Numbered from the stretch's first letter, positions 34,614 to 45,087 are shown. The stretch is DNA of 64,000 bases from Sphingobacterium siyangense (GCF_007830445.1 NZ_VLKR01000001.1:248001-312000); one strand, 5' to 3'. The notes: generated by a model from the sequence alone, not told the origin. Numbers and translations: made by a program.

Positions 34614-37013
34614 TTATTTAGACTTTGTAGTTTTTTTAGCTGGAGCCTTCTTTGCTGTAGCTTTTTTTGCTACAGTTTTCTTTTCTGTTGTTTTTGCTTT
34701 GGTCGCTTTTCCTTTCGGAGCATCCGCCTCAGCCCATTTCAGCACATCCGCATACGTGATTTTTTCAATCTCGGTTCCCTTAGGGATTTTCAGATTTTGC
34801 TTACCAAATCGAATAAATGGTCCCCAGCGTCCCTGCTCGATTTGAGCATCTGGATTTTCATCAAAAACCCGAATCACTTTCTCGATATCTTTCTGACGTT
34901 TGTCTTTGATAATCTGTATCGCCTCTTCTTCTGTTACATCCAAAGGATCAACACCTTTTGGTAAGGAGTAAAACGATGAATTGTGACGTATATAAGGTCC
35001 AAATCGTCCAACCGCGACAGTCATTTCTTTATCTTCAAATAAACCGACTTTTTTCGGTAATTTGAACAATTCCATGGCATCCTCAAAAGTAATGGTTTCG
35101 ATCATTTGGCCCTTCCGCAAGGACGCAAAACGAGGTTTTTCTTCATCGTCGGGAGAACCAATCTGTACCAATGGGCCGAACTTACCAATACGAACCGAAA
35201 CGGGCTTTCCGGAAACTGGATCCACACCGAGCTCACGCTCATTATTCGCACGATCTGCATTTACTAAAGTATCTTCTACTTCGGAATGAAAAGGTCCATA
35301 GAAATCATGCAACATTTTTGTCCATTCGGTCAGTCCATGCGCAATATCGTCAAATTCTTTTTCTACGTTGGCCGTAAAATGAAAATCCACAATACCGTTG
35401 AAGTGTTCAACCAAAAAGTCATTCACCACAACACCGATATCCGTTGGAAACATTTTTCCTTTTTCGGCACCGGTTATTTCGGTTTTTGTTACCGCTGTTA
35501 ATTCGGCATCCTTTAATGTCAGTACACGGTAATCGCGCGATTTACCTTCACGCTCTTCCTTTATAACATAACCGCGGTTTTGAATAGTTGAAATCGTAGG
35601 GGCGTAGGTTGAAGGACGGCCAATTCCCAATTCCTCCAATTTTTTCACCAAAGCAGCTTCCGTATAACGTGCTGGAGGTCGTGTAAAGCGCTCCGTTGCC
35701 GACATGTTTTTCAAAGTCAATGGCATACCAATGGCTAACGGTGGAAGAATAGCATTGTCACTATCTTCGTCCATCGCGTTGTCTTGATCGTCATCCAAGG
35801 ATTCCATGTAAACTTTCAAGAACCCATCAAATTTCATAACCTCTCCTGACGCATTCAAATCTTCGGTACGGGTTGAGATGTCGATCTTTGCCAATGTACG
35901 TTCAAACTCCGCCTCACTCATTTGGGAAGCAATTGCTCTTTTCCAAATAAGCTCATATAATCTTTTTTCGGATGCATCCCCATCAATGGTGTGCTCAGAG
36001 AAATAAGTAGGACGAATAGCTTCGTGTGCTTCTTGAGCACCCGATGTTTTTGTTTTATATTTTCTGAGTTTATGGTACTGATTGCCGTAAGCCGATTTGA
36101 TTTCCTTTTCAGCAGCCTCAATCGCCGTATCACTCAAATTAACAGAATCGGTACGCATATAGGTAATTCGTCCTGATTCATACAGCCTTTGCGCCACCTG
36201 CATGGTGCGGGCAACCGAAAATCCAAGCTTTCTACTTGCTTCCTGCTGTAATGTTGATGTGGTAAATGGCGCCGCTGGTGAACGCTTTGCAGGTTTTGTT
36301 TCTAGATTTTTTACTGAAAACAGCGCTGCTTTACAATCTTCCAAAAATTTGGTCGCCTCTGCTTCTGTTGCAAAACGCTGCGGAAGTTCGGCTTTAAAAC
36401 TATCTTTAACTTTTCCCGTATGAAAAAAAGCAACGATCTTAAAAGCCGCTTCGGGTTCAAATTTATTGATTTCACGCTCACGATCTACAATCAGACGAAC
36501 TGCAACAGACTGCACCCGACCAGCAGATAAGGAAGGCTTCACCTTTTTCCATAGAACCGGAGATAATTCAAAACCGACTAATCGATCTAGAACTCTTCGC
36601 GCTTGTTGTGCATTTACTAAGTTATAATCTATTTTACGCGGATTGTCAATAGCCTTCAGAATAGCTGGCTTCGTAATCTCATGAAACACAATCCTTTTTG
36701 TACTTTCATCTTTTAATCCCAAAGTCTCAAATAAGTGCCATGAAATAGCCTCTCCTTCGCGGTCCTCATCGGACGCTAACCAAACGGTTTCTGCAGCTTT
36801 AGCCAATTTCTTCAGTTCACTTACAACCGCCTTTTTGTCGGAGGGAACTTCATACTTTTGTTCAAAATTCTTTTCGGTATCAATTGCATCATCGGTTTTC
36901 ACCAAGTCGCGAATATGTCCATAACTTGACTTGACCAAAAAATCCTTTCCTAAATACCCTTCTATCGTTTTCGCTTTCGCTGGAGACTCAACTATCAATA
37001 AATTTTTCGCCAT
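34614..37013 (-). CDS. topA: DNA topoisomerase I
   Basis: The 799-residue enzyme begins with the Toprim domain (LLIVESPAKAKTIEGYLGKD, and SDEDREGEAISWHLFETLGL near 90). The catalytic Tyr lies in GRITYMRTDSVNLSD near residue 288. After the core, instead of Cys4 zinc fingers, there are repeated modules with the phrase RFGPYIRHNS or RWGPFIRFGK, and a lysine/alanine tail (KKTVAKKATAKKAPAKK) like those of histone H1-like proteins. This C-terminal form is normal for Bacteroidota. It relaxes negative supercoils. First gene of the topA-unknown-cmk operon. Confidence 0.96.
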   Translation of the reverse strand: MAKNLLIVESPAKAKTIEGYLGKDFLVKSSYGHIRDLVKTDDAIDTEKNFEQKYEVPSDKKAVVSELKKLAKAAETVWLASDEDREGEAISWHLFETLGLKDESTKRIVFHEITKPAILKAIDNPRKIDYNLVNAQQARRVLDRLVGFELSPVLWKKVKPSLSAGRVQSVAVRLIVDREREINKFEPEAAFKIVAFFHTGKVKDSFKAELPQRFATEAEATKFLEDCKAALFSVKNLETKPAKRSPAAPFTTSTLQQEASRKLGFSVARTMQVAQRLYESGRITYMRTDSVNLSDTAIEAAEKEIKSAYGNQYHKLRKYKTKTSGAQEAHEAIRPTYFSEHTIDGDASEKRLYELIWKRAIASQMSEAEFERTLAKIDISTRTEDLNASGEVMKFDGFLKVYMESLDDDQDNAMDEDSDNAILPPLAIGMPLTLKNMSATERFTRPPARYTEAALVKKLEELGIGRPSTYAPTISTIQNRGYVIKEEREGKSRDYRVLTLKDAELTAVTKTEITGAEKGKMFPTDIGVVVNDFLVEHFNGIVDFHFTANVEKEFDDIAHGLTEWTKMLHDFYGPFHSEVEDTLVNADRANNERELGVDPVSGKPVSVRIGKFGPLVQIGSPDDEEKPRFASLRKGQMIETITFEDAMELFKLPKKVGLFEDKEMTVAVGRFGPYIRHNSSFYSLPKGVDPLDVTEEEAIQIIKDKRQKDIEKVIRVFDENPDAQIEQGRWGPFIRFGKQNLKIPKGTEIEKITYADVLKWAEADAPKGKATKAKTTEKKTVAKKATAKKAPAKKTTKSK

Positions 37014-37391
37014 CTAATTTGAGATTTGTGCAAATAAAGGGAATTCTGAAAGGAATGACAATAATTTCTTGCAAAAAAGACAAAAAAAATAGATTTCATG
37101 TCAACAATAAAGAAATTTATCCAAGGACAAAGGACCGCGCAACGGAGTTGAGCTCGACACAGAAACGCTGTCAGATCAAGCGAATTTGCCACTCCAACCA
37201 CTTTGTTTCCGTCTATTTCAGACAAAAACAAATTCATTTAACTTTATTCGGTTTCGAATCAACCTTCATAAAGTTGCAAAATCAAATATTCGAAACAGTT
37301 AAAATACGTATAAGTAAAATATATATGTATATTCGCTTATTCAAAAGGGCAATATATAACAACTCCCCTATTTTGTTTAAATATTTTAATA
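37014..37391. other. Divergent intergenic region of topA and the glycerophosphodiesterase gene
   Basis: 378 AT-rich bases containing the two outward promoters. The one recognisable structure is an inverted repeat, GTTTCGAAT (37251-37259) and ATTCGAAAC (37288-37296). No gene or RNA was seen. Confidence 0.4.
37251..37296. repeat. 9-base inverted repeat
   Basis: GTTTCGAAT and its exact inverse ATTCGAAAC stand 28 bases apart, 96-141 bases before the glycerophosphodiesterase gene. Could be a regulator site pair; not matched to a known family. Confidence 0.3.
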
Positions 37392-38306
37392 ATGAAAAGA
37401 AGTCTTCTCAGAATTGCCTTTTGGGGCACGTTATTACCATTTGTATCTTGTTCAGTTATGAAAGATTCAGCAAAATCAAATTCAGGCAATTTCCCTAAAC
37501 TTAGTCTGGAAGCACATCGCGGCGGCCGCGGCCTATATCCTGAAGAGTCTATCGCTGCCATGAAAAATGCAATAGATCTGGCAAAGGTGACCACACTGGA
37601 AATGGATTGCCACATTACCAAAGATCGTAAGGTTGTTGTCTTTCACGACGATTATCTTAACCCAAAATTTGTACTGAAACCCAATGGCTCCGAAATTTCT
37701 GACAAAGATAAACCGCTGAGAATTTATGATATGCTTTATAAAGAGCTGATTAAATACGATATCGGATCGAAATTTTATAAAGAGTTTCCTGAACAGAAAA
37801 AACAGGTTACGCGTATAGCAAAACTATCAGACCTTATTGACAGTACTGAAGCCTACGCAAGTGTAAAAAGGAAAGCGCCGATGTTTTATAATATCGAAGT
37901 GAAGAGTAAGGAAGATAAAGATGGTATTTTCCATCCAAGGGTAGAAGAATTTGTGGACCTTATGGTGCAGGTGATCACTGATAAGAAAATTGCTTCACGA
38001 ACCGTCATCCAATCGTTTGATAGTAGAGCTATTAAATATCTGCACAAAGCATATCCTCAAATCAAAGTTTCTTATCTTATTGATGCAAACTATACCAAAA
38101 GCGTTGAGCAAACAATTGCAGCTTTGGGCTTTACACCTTTTATTATAAGTCCGCACTATAAAATAGCTACACGCGATTTTATTGCACAGTGCCACAAAGC
38201 CGATATCAAGGTTATTCCATGGACAGTCAATACAAAGGACGAGATAGAACAGCTGAAGGCTGTAAAGGTTGATGGAATTATTAGCGATTACCCCAATTTG
38301 TTTTAA
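37392..38306 (+). CDS. Glycerophosphodiester phosphodiesterase, lipoprotein
   Basis: The 304-residue protein has a lipoprotein signal (LLPFVSC, Cys near residue 17). The GDPD domain follows: LEAHRGGRGLYPEES near 36 (catalytic His-Arg), LEMDCHITKDRKVVVFHDD near 67 (Glu, Asp and second His), NIEVKSKED near 165 and the terminal IIPWTVNTKDE near 270. These enzymes release glycerol-3-phosphate from deacylated phospholipids. The lipid anchor puts it at the periplasmic face of a membrane. All catalytic residues are present. Confidence 0.9.
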   Translation: MKRSLLRIAFWGTLLPFVSCSVMKDSAKSNSGNFPKLSLEAHRGGRGLYPEESIAAMKNAIDLAKVTTLEMDCHITKDRKVVVFHDDYLNPKFVLKPNGSEISDKDKPLRIYDMLYKELIKYDIGSKFYKEFPEQKKQVTRIAKLSDLIDSTEAYASVKRKAPMFYNIEVKSKEDKDGIFHPRVEEFVDLMVQVITDKKIASRTVIQSFDSRAIKYLHKAYPQIKVSYLIDANYTKSVEQTIAALGFTPFIISPHYKIATRDFIAQCHKADIKVIPWTVNTKDEIEQLKAVKVDGIISDYPNLF

Positions 38307-38384
38307 CAAACACCTTGCTTGTTTCGCTTAGAATGAAAAAAATTGAGTTCTAGTTCATCTCAATGCCAGGAGAAACCAAGCCAC

Positions 38385-38440
38385 ACCAAAGCAAAGCAGT
38401 TCGTTAATCGCCTCAACTACTTTGCTTTGGTTTTGTTTTT
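38385..38440 (+). terminator. Terminator of the glycerophosphodiesterase gene
   Basis: ACCAAAGCAAAG (38385-38396) and CTTTGCTTTGGT (38420-38431) pair perfectly around 23 bases, followed by a T-rich stretch. The right arm lies within the last codons of the opposing patatin gene. Confidence 0.55.
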
Positions 38441-39232
38441 TAATGCTTTTTCAATATATTCCCGTCCCTTTTGAACCAAAAATTCAGAGCGGTGATAATC
38501 CCAAAGGTTACAGATATTATAGGGAATATCCACCACCACATCGGGATGGTATAAATCAACAATCATACGGCTCATTTTCCTGCGCATCACATAGTACGAG
38601 GCTTGTAGAATATCCAAGGAATTCGAAGTCTTCGGATCCAGTTTTTTGATAACAGAATATTGTTTATCCGGTTTAGATTCCAGATTGACAGCAATGATTA
38701 AATTCTCTTTCTTGGTTACATGATTTATGGGCAATGGATTCAGTACACCACCGTCAACGTACACATGGTTCTCCTCCTCTACCGCTGTAAATACAGCTGG
38801 AATTGCAATCGAAGCCCGAATGGCATCATACATACTCCCAAAATCCAGCACAACCTCCTTTTCGTAGTTTAGATCTGTCGCAACGGCTTTAAACAAAATT
38901 GGAAAAGTCTCTATATTAGCATCGGGGATCACAGATTTCAAGGCGTTAAACACCTTGACCCCCTTCATCATTCCTAGTCCCTTCCAGCTAAAATCCATCA
39001 TATTAAAGACCGATTTCTTCGTCAGGCGCTGCATCCAATCTTCGAGAACATCCATCTTCCCCTGCGCATAAATACCACCGACAAGTGCTCCTATTGAACA
39101 ACCTACCACCTCATCGATTTCAAAGCCCAGCTCTTCAAGCCTTCGAATAATACCAATATGCACAAGACCTCTTGCACCACCTCCGCCCAGGACAAGGGTA
39201 ACTTTACGATTCAAAAAAGCTTTCTCCAACAT
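38417..39232 (-). CDS. Patatin-like phospholipase
   Basis: The 271-residue protein has the patatin catalytic set: the oxyanion motif LVLGGGGARGLVHIG near residue 14, nucleophile motif GCSIGALVGG near 43 (G-x-S-x-G) and the Asp of VYVDGGVLNPLPINH near 155. It lacks a signal peptide and is likely cytoplasmic or membrane-associated, like RssA-type proteins. It hydrolyses acyl chains from lipids by family knowledge; the substrate is unknown. Convergent with the glycerophosphodiesterase, so both flank a shared hairpin. Confidence 0.9.
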   Translation of the reverse strand: MLEKAFLNRKVTLVLGGGGARGLVHIGIIRRLEELGFEIDEVVGCSIGALVGGIYAQGKMDVLEDWMQRLTKKSVFNMMDFSWKGLGMMKGVKVFNALKSVIPDANIETFPILFKAVATDLNYEKEVVLDFGSMYDAIRASIAIPAVFTAVEEENHVYVDGGVLNPLPINHVTKKENLIIAVNLESKPDKQYSVIKKLDPKTSNSLDILQASYYVMRRKMSRMIVDLYHPDVVVDIPYNICNLWDYHRSEFLVQKGREYIEKALKNKTKAK

Positions 39233-39342
39233 AATTATACAAGTACATGAAACACTTGTTTACATCCAAGCAACAATGTAAACAGATAATCATCGTTATT
39301 ATATGTATTTTTGATTACAATATACGCAGTAAAAAAAGAAAT

Positions 39343-40047
39343 ATGAAAATAGAAATTTGGTCGGACATTATTTGTCCATTTTGTTATATTGGCTTGACAA
39401 AGCTTGAATTGGCTCTTCAACAAACCGCAAGTAAGCCAGCCGCTGAAATCATCTGGAAATCGTATCAGCTTAACCCCGACTATCCCGAAGATGCTCCGGC
39501 AATGCCAACCTACGATTACCTCGTTCAAACGAAAGGCATGAGCATGGACGATGTTGTTGCAATGACTTCACAGCTCAGTGCGCAGGGAAAAGAGCTGGGT
39601 ATTGACCTGAATTTTGAAAAAGCAATCGTTGTAAATACAAAAAAAGCTCATCGTCTGATCCATTTTTCCCAGGCGCAGCAAAAAGGCACTCAGATCAAAA
39701 AAGCCTTATTTAAGGCTCATTTCACCGATGGTCTCGATGTAAATAACAATGAGGTTCTCGTCACTATCGCAACGAAAGAGCAGCTTTCCGCTCAGGATGT
39801 AAAAAACTTATTGGAATCGGATGAATTTGCTTATGATGTTGCACAGGATATCCAAGAAGGTGTCAGCTTAGGACTCCGAGGTGTTCCTTTCTTTGTATTT
39901 GACAGAAAATACGCTATCCCCGGAGCACAGCCCATGGAAGTCTTTCACAATACAATAAATGAATGCCTGGCCGGTCAGCCTGCACCTCTTGAACGCAGAG
40001 GCGAAGAAGGCCCTTCATGTGATCCTGAAACAGGAAAATGTGAATAA
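39343..40047 (+). CDS. DsbA family (FrnE-like) oxidoreductase
   Basis: The 234-residue protein starts at ATG 39343 (MKIEIWSDIICPFCYIGLTK); an in-frame ATG at 39247 only adds a spurious 32 residues. The C-P-F-C active site is near residue 11, followed by the helical insert of 2-hydroxychromene isomerase/FrnE-type DsbA proteins. The end (GVPFFVFDRKYAIPGAQPME) has the usual cis-Pro before VPFF. No signal peptide, so cytoplasmic. A cysteine pair at the C-terminus (CDPETGKCE) is common in this subgroup. Likely acts on thiols or oxidised proteins. Confidence 0.88.
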   Translation: MKIEIWSDIICPFCYIGLTKLELALQQTASKPAAEIIWKSYQLNPDYPEDAPAMPTYDYLVQTKGMSMDDVVAMTSQLSAQGKELGIDLNFEKAIVVNTKKAHRLIHFSQAQQKGTQIKKALFKAHFTDGLDVNNNEVLVTIATKEQLSAQDVKNLLESDEFAYDVAQDIQEGVSLGLRGVPFFVFDRKYAIPGAQPMEVFHNTINECLAGQPAPLERRGEEGPSCDPETGKCE

Positions 40048-40116
40048 AGAAAGAAAAAATTATTGTTTAATTTTACTATTTTCGCAAGCTTATAACGACA
40101 AACAAATTTGGTATAA

Positions 40117-43100
40117 ATGCAGTTAACCAAACTAGAAATTAAAGGATTTAAGAGTTTCGGAGACAAGATCACGATCAACTTCAATGATGGTGTCACAGCG
40201 ATTGTCGGTCCCAATGGATGCGGAAAGTCCAATGTGGTCGACGCCATACGCTGGGTACTGGGGGAACAAAGTACAAAGATGCTTCGCTCCGATAAAATGG
40301 AAAATATTATCTTCAATGGAACGAAAAATAGAAAGCCGGCAAACCTTGCAGAGGTTTCGCTGACCTTCAACAACAACAATAATATTTTACCAACGGAATT
40401 CTCTACAGTGACGGTCACCCGTAAGCTGTTTCGCAACGGCGATAGTGAATATCGATTGAATGATGTCAAATGTCGTTTAAAAGATATCACGGATCTGTTC
40501 CTGGATACCGGAGTTGGTGCCGACAGTTATTCGATCATCGAATTGAAAATGATTGATGAAATTATCAACAACAAAGATAATTCACGTCGCAACCTCTTTG
40601 AAGAAGCATCCGGAATCTCTAAGTATAAAGTTCGTAAAAAACAAACTTTAGCAAAGCTGAGAGATACTGAAGCCGATCTTTCCCGTGTTGATGACTTGCT
40701 TTACGAAATCACAAAGAATCTCAAATCATTAGAAAATCAAGCTAAAAAAGCTGAAAAATATACCTCCCTTAAAGCAGAATACCGCCAGAGAAGTATAGAT
40801 TTGGCTTATTATAGAATTGCTGATTTTTCGACCGAATTAGAAAGACTTCAGACACAAGAATCCAAGGTTCAAAAAGATGCCGTCAATGCACAGCAAAATA
40901 TTCTGAACGCGGAAACTGAACTCCAAATACTCCGCCAGACAAATTTGGAACAGGAAAAAAACCTTTCGGTACAGCAAAAGACAACACAGGAATTTGTCAA
41001 TAAAATCCGAGGTTATGAATCGGAAAAGAAGATCAAAAACGAAAAAGTCAAAAATCTTCAAGATAAAGAAAACCGACTGAACCTCGATATCAACAGCGAT
41101 AAACAACAGCTTAACCATGTCCTCTACACCATCAAACGACTGAATGAGGAATTGTTTGATGAGCAAAATAAACTCGATTCGTTAAAAACAAATCTTGAAT
41201 CGGATAAAACCGAAGTCGACGAATTGAGAGGACAGCAACAATCTGCAAAGGGAAAGCTCGATATTTTTAATAAGAGCAATGCTGAATTACAGGCAAAAAT
41301 ATACAAATTAGAAAAAGATCTTGCGGTATTCACAATTCAGAAAGAAGCTCTTCTGCAAGAATCTGTTCGCAATAGTGTAGATACAGAAGCAAAAGAAGCC
41401 GAATTGCAGCAGTTCAATTCCTCTGTTATGGAATTGGAAGGCCGTGTAGAAGCACAGCAGCTACAGTACGATTCAGCAAACCAGCAGGAAGAAGAGCTCC
41501 AAGGACAGATTAATCAGTGCCAGGCAAACCTCGAGGAATTTAAGGCCCAGCTTGCCAAAGATCTCCGCCTGGTAGATGCCAAACAAAACGAATACAACCT
41601 CACGAAATCCCTTGTTGATAATTTAGAAGGTTTCCCCGATTCCATTCGCTTCCTCAAGAAAAATGCAGGCTGGAAAAAGCAGCCCCCACTCCTATCAGAT
41701 GTCCTTTTCTGTCAGGAAGATTACCGTGTGGCTATTGAGAACTACCTAGAGCCTATTATGAACCATTATGTTGTCGAAACACAACAAGATGCCGTTCAGG
41801 CTATCCAACTATTGAGCGATGCAGCAAAAGGAAGAGCTAATTTCTTTGTTTTAGATGCCATAGTAGATTCCCCAAGCGCTGCCCCCGCACCAAATGACAA
41901 TTTGATGTCTGCGTTAGATGTGATTAACGTAGACGAAAAGTACAAGGCTTTATGTACGATGCTGCTCCAGCAAGTCTTCATCCTTAAACATGAAAATGAA
42001 AAGGAGCTGGATGAAAAGCTACCTGCTCTAGGACAGGTGATTCTACAAAAAAATGGACGTTATTCGAAACATCATTTAGGCCTTTCGGGTGGTTCAGTGG
42101 GATTATTTGAGGGCAAACGTATCGGAAGAGCGAAAAATCTGGAAGTGCTATCCCAAGAGATCAAAACCTTAAATCAGGAAATAGCAAAACTTGAAGATAA
42201 AATAACGGCCGAAACAGCTCGTTTGGATGCACTGCGTGGTAATTCACAGAAAGAGTTAATCGATGAGCTGCGCTTTCAGCTCAATAGACTGAATAATGAA
42301 TTAATTACCGTCAAAACAAAGCAAGAGCAATACCAAGCCTTCATCAATAACTCCCAGGCCCGTAAAAAAGATATTCAGGAGAAAATTGAAGGTATAGAAT
42401 CGGATTTAAAAATTGCGGAGCCACAGCTTCAGGAGCTCCGTCTGGAAAAAGAACAGAGTATAGCCGAATTATCGACTTTACAAGATCAGTTCCATGAAAT
42501 ATCTGAGGTACTTAACGAAAAATCAACCGCATACAATCAAGAGAATATCGCTTACCATCAACAGTTAAACAAAGTTTCCAATATCACAAAAGATCTCGAA
42601 TTTAGAGAGACGCAGAAAGATGATCACGAAATCCGTGTGGAGCGAAACAGTGCAGAATTAGTTGAAGTGCAGGAAGCTTTAAGAACAACCATTCCATTTG
42701 AAGATGAAGAAGATCAGGATCTTATTGCGATGTATGAGCAGAAGATCGCCCTGGAAGATGGTCTCAAAGAATTGGAAGACGGCTACTATGCAGATAAGCA
42801 GAAAATCAATAACCTCGAAGATGCTCTGACACAGCAGCGTCGTTCAAAAGAACAGAGTGACTTTCTTGTTTCAGAGATCAAAGATAAAAAAACGGGTCTT
42901 CAGATCGACCTCAATGCCTTGAAAGAACGTCTTTCTGTTGAATTCAACGTTGAACTGAAAGACCTGATTGACCGTGAAGATGTGCCTGAGATCACAGAAG
43001 ATCAGACGACATTGGCAACCAAATGCAGTAAACTCAAGAAACAGCTTGATGAATTTGGAACGATCAATCTAATGGCAAAAGAGGCTTTTGACGAGATGAA

Positions 43101-43659
43101 TGAACGCTATGATTTCATTAACAAAGAGAAAGCTGATTTAATCGAAGCAAAAGGCTCATTGATGGCAACAATAAAAGAAATTGACGATACCGCTCAAGTT
43201 CAGTTTATGTTTACATTCGATGCCGTAAGGAATAACTTCGTCAAGGTATTCCGTTCGCTATTTAACGAAGAAGACAGCTGCGACCTGGTGCTCACAGACC
43301 CAAGCAATCCGCTGGATTCAGACATCGACATTATTGCAAGACCAAAAGGGAAAAGACCGCTGTCTATCAATCAGCTTTCGGGTGGTGAAAAGACCTTGAC
43401 TTCAACAGCCTTGTTATTCTCACTCTATCTTTCTAAACCGGCACCTTTTTGTATATTCGATGAGGTGGACGCTCCGTTGGATGATACTAATATTGATAAA
43501 TTCAATAATATTATCCGGGATTTTTCCAAGAATTCACAATTTATCGTGGTCTCACACAATAAAAAAACGATAGCAAGTACAGACATCATCTATGGCGTAA
43601 CCATGGTTGAACAAGGTGTATCCCGTGTAGTTGCAGTAGATCTAAGAGAAGTTGCTTAG
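40117..43659 (+). CDS. smc: Chromosome segregation protein SMC
   Basis: The 1180-residue protein has the full SMC design: N-terminal ATPase half with Walker A (GPNGCGKSN, near residue 32), coiled coil (about 165-500), hinge (about 520-665), returning coil (about 670-1010), and C-terminal half with signature NQLSGGEKTLTSTALLFSLY near 1090 and Walker B (FCIFDEVDAPLDD near 1115). It forms a condensin-like ring with ScpA and ScpB, which are not in the window. Length and motifs are normal. It is monocistronic and ends with its own terminator. Confidence 0.97.
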   Translation: MQLTKLEIKGFKSFGDKITINFNDGVTAIVGPNGCGKSNVVDAIRWVLGEQSTKMLRSDKMENIIFNGTKNRKPANLAEVSLTFNNNNNILPTEFSTVTVTRKLFRNGDSEYRLNDVKCRLKDITDLFLDTGVGADSYSIIELKMIDEIINNKDNSRRNLFEEASGISKYKVRKKQTLAKLRDTEADLSRVDDLLYEITKNLKSLENQAKKAEKYTSLKAEYRQRSIDLAYYRIADFSTELERLQTQESKVQKDAVNAQQNILNAETELQILRQTNLEQEKNLSVQQKTTQEFVNKIRGYESEKKIKNEKVKNLQDKENRLNLDINSDKQQLNHVLYTIKRLNEELFDEQNKLDSLKTNLESDKTEVDELRGQQQSAKGKLDIFNKSNAELQAKIYKLEKDLAVFTIQKEALLQESVRNSVDTEAKEAELQQFNSSVMELEGRVEAQQLQYDSANQQEEELQGQINQCQANLEEFKAQLAKDLRLVDAKQNEYNLTKSLVDNLEGFPDSIRFLKKNAGWKKQPPLLSDVLFCQEDYRVAIENYLEPIMNHYVVETQQDAVQAIQLLSDAAKGRANFFVLDAIVDSPSAAPAPNDNLMSALDVINVDEKYKALCTMLLQQVFILKHENEKELDEKLPALGQVILQKNGRYSKHHLGLSGGSVGLFEGKRIGRAKNLEVLSQEIKTLNQEIAKLEDKITAETARLDALRGNSQKELIDELRFQLNRLNNELITVKTKQEQYQAFINNSQARKKDIQEKIEGIESDLKIAEPQLQELRLEKEQSIAELSTLQDQFHEISEVLNEKSTAYNQENIAYHQQLNKVSNITKDLEFRETQKDDHEIRVERNSAELVEVQEALRTTIPFEDEEDQDLIAMYEQKIALEDGLKELEDGYYADKQKINNLEDALTQQRRSKEQSDFLVSEIKDKKTGLQIDLNALKERLSVEFNVELKDLIDREDVPEITEDQTTLATKCSKLKKQLDEFGTINLMAKEAFDEMNERYDFINKEKADLIEAKGSLMATIKEIDDTAQVQFMFTFDAVRNNFVKVFRSLFNEEDSCDLVLTDPSNPLDSDIDIIARPKGKRPLSINQLSGGEKTLTSTALLFSLYLSKPAPFCIFDEVDAPLDDTNIDKFNNIIRDFSKNSQFIVVSHNKKTIASTDIIYGVTMVEQGVSRVVAVDLREVA

Positions 43660-43678
43660 TGAGCAACGAAATACACAA

Positions 43679-43724
43679 TAAATAAGACGGACTCAGGGGA
43701 TCTACACCCGGTCCGTCTTATTTA
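43679..43724 (+). terminator. Terminator of smc
   Basis: TAAATAAGACGGAC (43679-43692) and GTCCGTCTTATTTA (43711-43724) pair perfectly around an 18-base loop, just after the smc stop. Confidence 0.75.
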
Positions 43725-43796
43725 TACAGATCAATTTAATTTCCTCTCGCCTTTAATGAAATTCTTTGCTGCAACATGCTGTGAATTTCCGTAAGC

Positions 43797-44972
43797 TTAT
43801 TTCCTGTTGCAGATCAATATAAGGATAGACAGCAGACAGCTGATTCCCCCAAATAAATAGACCGACTGATAACCAAACGAGCCCGCGATCATTCCCGCCA
43901 ATGGTCCTGCCAGTCCCAGCGACAAATCCACAAACGCAACATAAGCTCCAAGTGCTGTACCACGCATCTGCGGTGCAACTTTTTTTATGGCTAGCACACC
44001 CAAAGCCGGGAATACCAGGGAAAACCCTACACCTGTAAGTCCGCAGCCTATTATTGCAAGCATTTTGGATGTGGCAGTCCAGATCAGCGCTTGTCCCAGA
44101 ACTTCGATAAACAATGATATCAAAGCTATTTTAAGACCGCCAAATCTATCTGGAAATGATGCAAAGAACACTCTGGTCAACACATAACATGTCCCAAAAA
44201 CCATAAACGCCAATGAAGCCTCCCCCCAATTCATTGCCTTGAAGAACAAGGCAATGAAGGACGCAATACAGCCAAATGCCATGGAAGAGAATGCCAGGCT
44301 AAGCCCTTGTCCAGAAATCGCCCCTATCACCTTATAAAACGGTGTACGGATATGGTCTTTATCAATGGCTACGGCTGGCAGTTTTACCGTGGCTAGCCAG
44401 CTCATCATTGGCAATAATAACATAAGAAAACAGGCGGAAAGGTCTCCGGATACTCGTCCCAACCAAATACTTAGAGGGGCGCCGATAGCGATACCAGCAT
44501 ACATCGCAATACCGTTCCAGGTCATCACCTTTCCTGACTGCGCCGGTCCAACCAACCCGATGCCCCAAGTAAGCGCTCCTGTGACCAGAAAACTTTCTGC
44601 AATACCATGCATTACCCTGGCAAAAAGAAGCAATGCAAGCGCTGTACCGCTGCTAAATTGAAAAAAAACAGCTAAAACATAGGCTGATCCCGCTAGAACA
44701 GCTAAAATAGCGCCCGACATCTTGCTCTTCTTAGCGCCCTTCGTATCGGTAATTTTACCCGAGTAAGCGCGTGTAAGAAGTGTCGCGAGCGATTGCAAAC
44801 CAATAACCAAACCAACAATAAAACTGTCGTATCCTAATTTCTCCTCAACAAACTTCGGAAGTAGCCCCAAAGCAATTCCAATAGTCAAATAGACTCCAAA
44901 TACCGATACAATAATGGGAATTATGGCTTTGTAGAAACCAATTGTTTGTCCTTTTTCTAAAATTACACTCAT
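43797..44972 (-). CDS. MFS transporter
   Basis: The 391-residue protein has about twelve membrane helices. The MFS loop 2-3 motif shows as LTRAYSGKITDTKGAKKSK near residue 68. Helix-rich phrases such as MHGIAESFLVTGALTWGIGL and LGAYVAFVDLSLGLAGPLAG match the YfcJ/YhhS-like group of drug or sugar efflux proteins. The substrate is unknown. It reads leftwards from a spacer that also holds the tandem hairpin elements described at 45.1 and 45.3 kb. Confidence 0.9.
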   Translation of the reverse strand: MSVILEKGQTIGFYKAIIPIIVSVFGVYLTIGIALGLLPKFVEEKLGYDSFIVGLVIGLQSLATLLTRAYSGKITDTKGAKKSKMSGAILAVLAGSAYVLAVFFQFSSGTALALLLFARVMHGIAESFLVTGALTWGIGLVGPAQSGKVMTWNGIAMYAGIAIGAPLSIWLGRVSGDLSACFLMLLLPMMSWLATVKLPAVAIDKDHIRTPFYKVIGAISGQGLSLAFSSMAFGCIASFIALFFKAMNWGEASLAFMVFGTCYVLTRVFFASFPDRFGGLKIALISLFIEVLGQALIWTATSKMLAIIGCGLTGVGFSLVFPALGVLAIKKVAPQMRGTALGAYVAFVDLSLGLAGPLAGMIAGSFGYQSVYLFGGISCLLSILILICNRK

Positions 44973-45087
44973 AAATTTTTTGTTTAACTATATTTCGAGT
45001 GCAAATATGCCGCGGATCAAAAAGCTAAACATTGACTCAAGTCAAAAAAAGAGTCTGCAAGTCAAAAAAGGAAGCTGAAAAATAAAA

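Noticed and set aside
39247..39342. Longer start for the DsbA/FrnE-like protein
   Set aside because: The extra 32 residues (MKHLFTSKQQCKQ...) are not family-like, and MKIEIWSDIICPFC at 39343 is the standard start.
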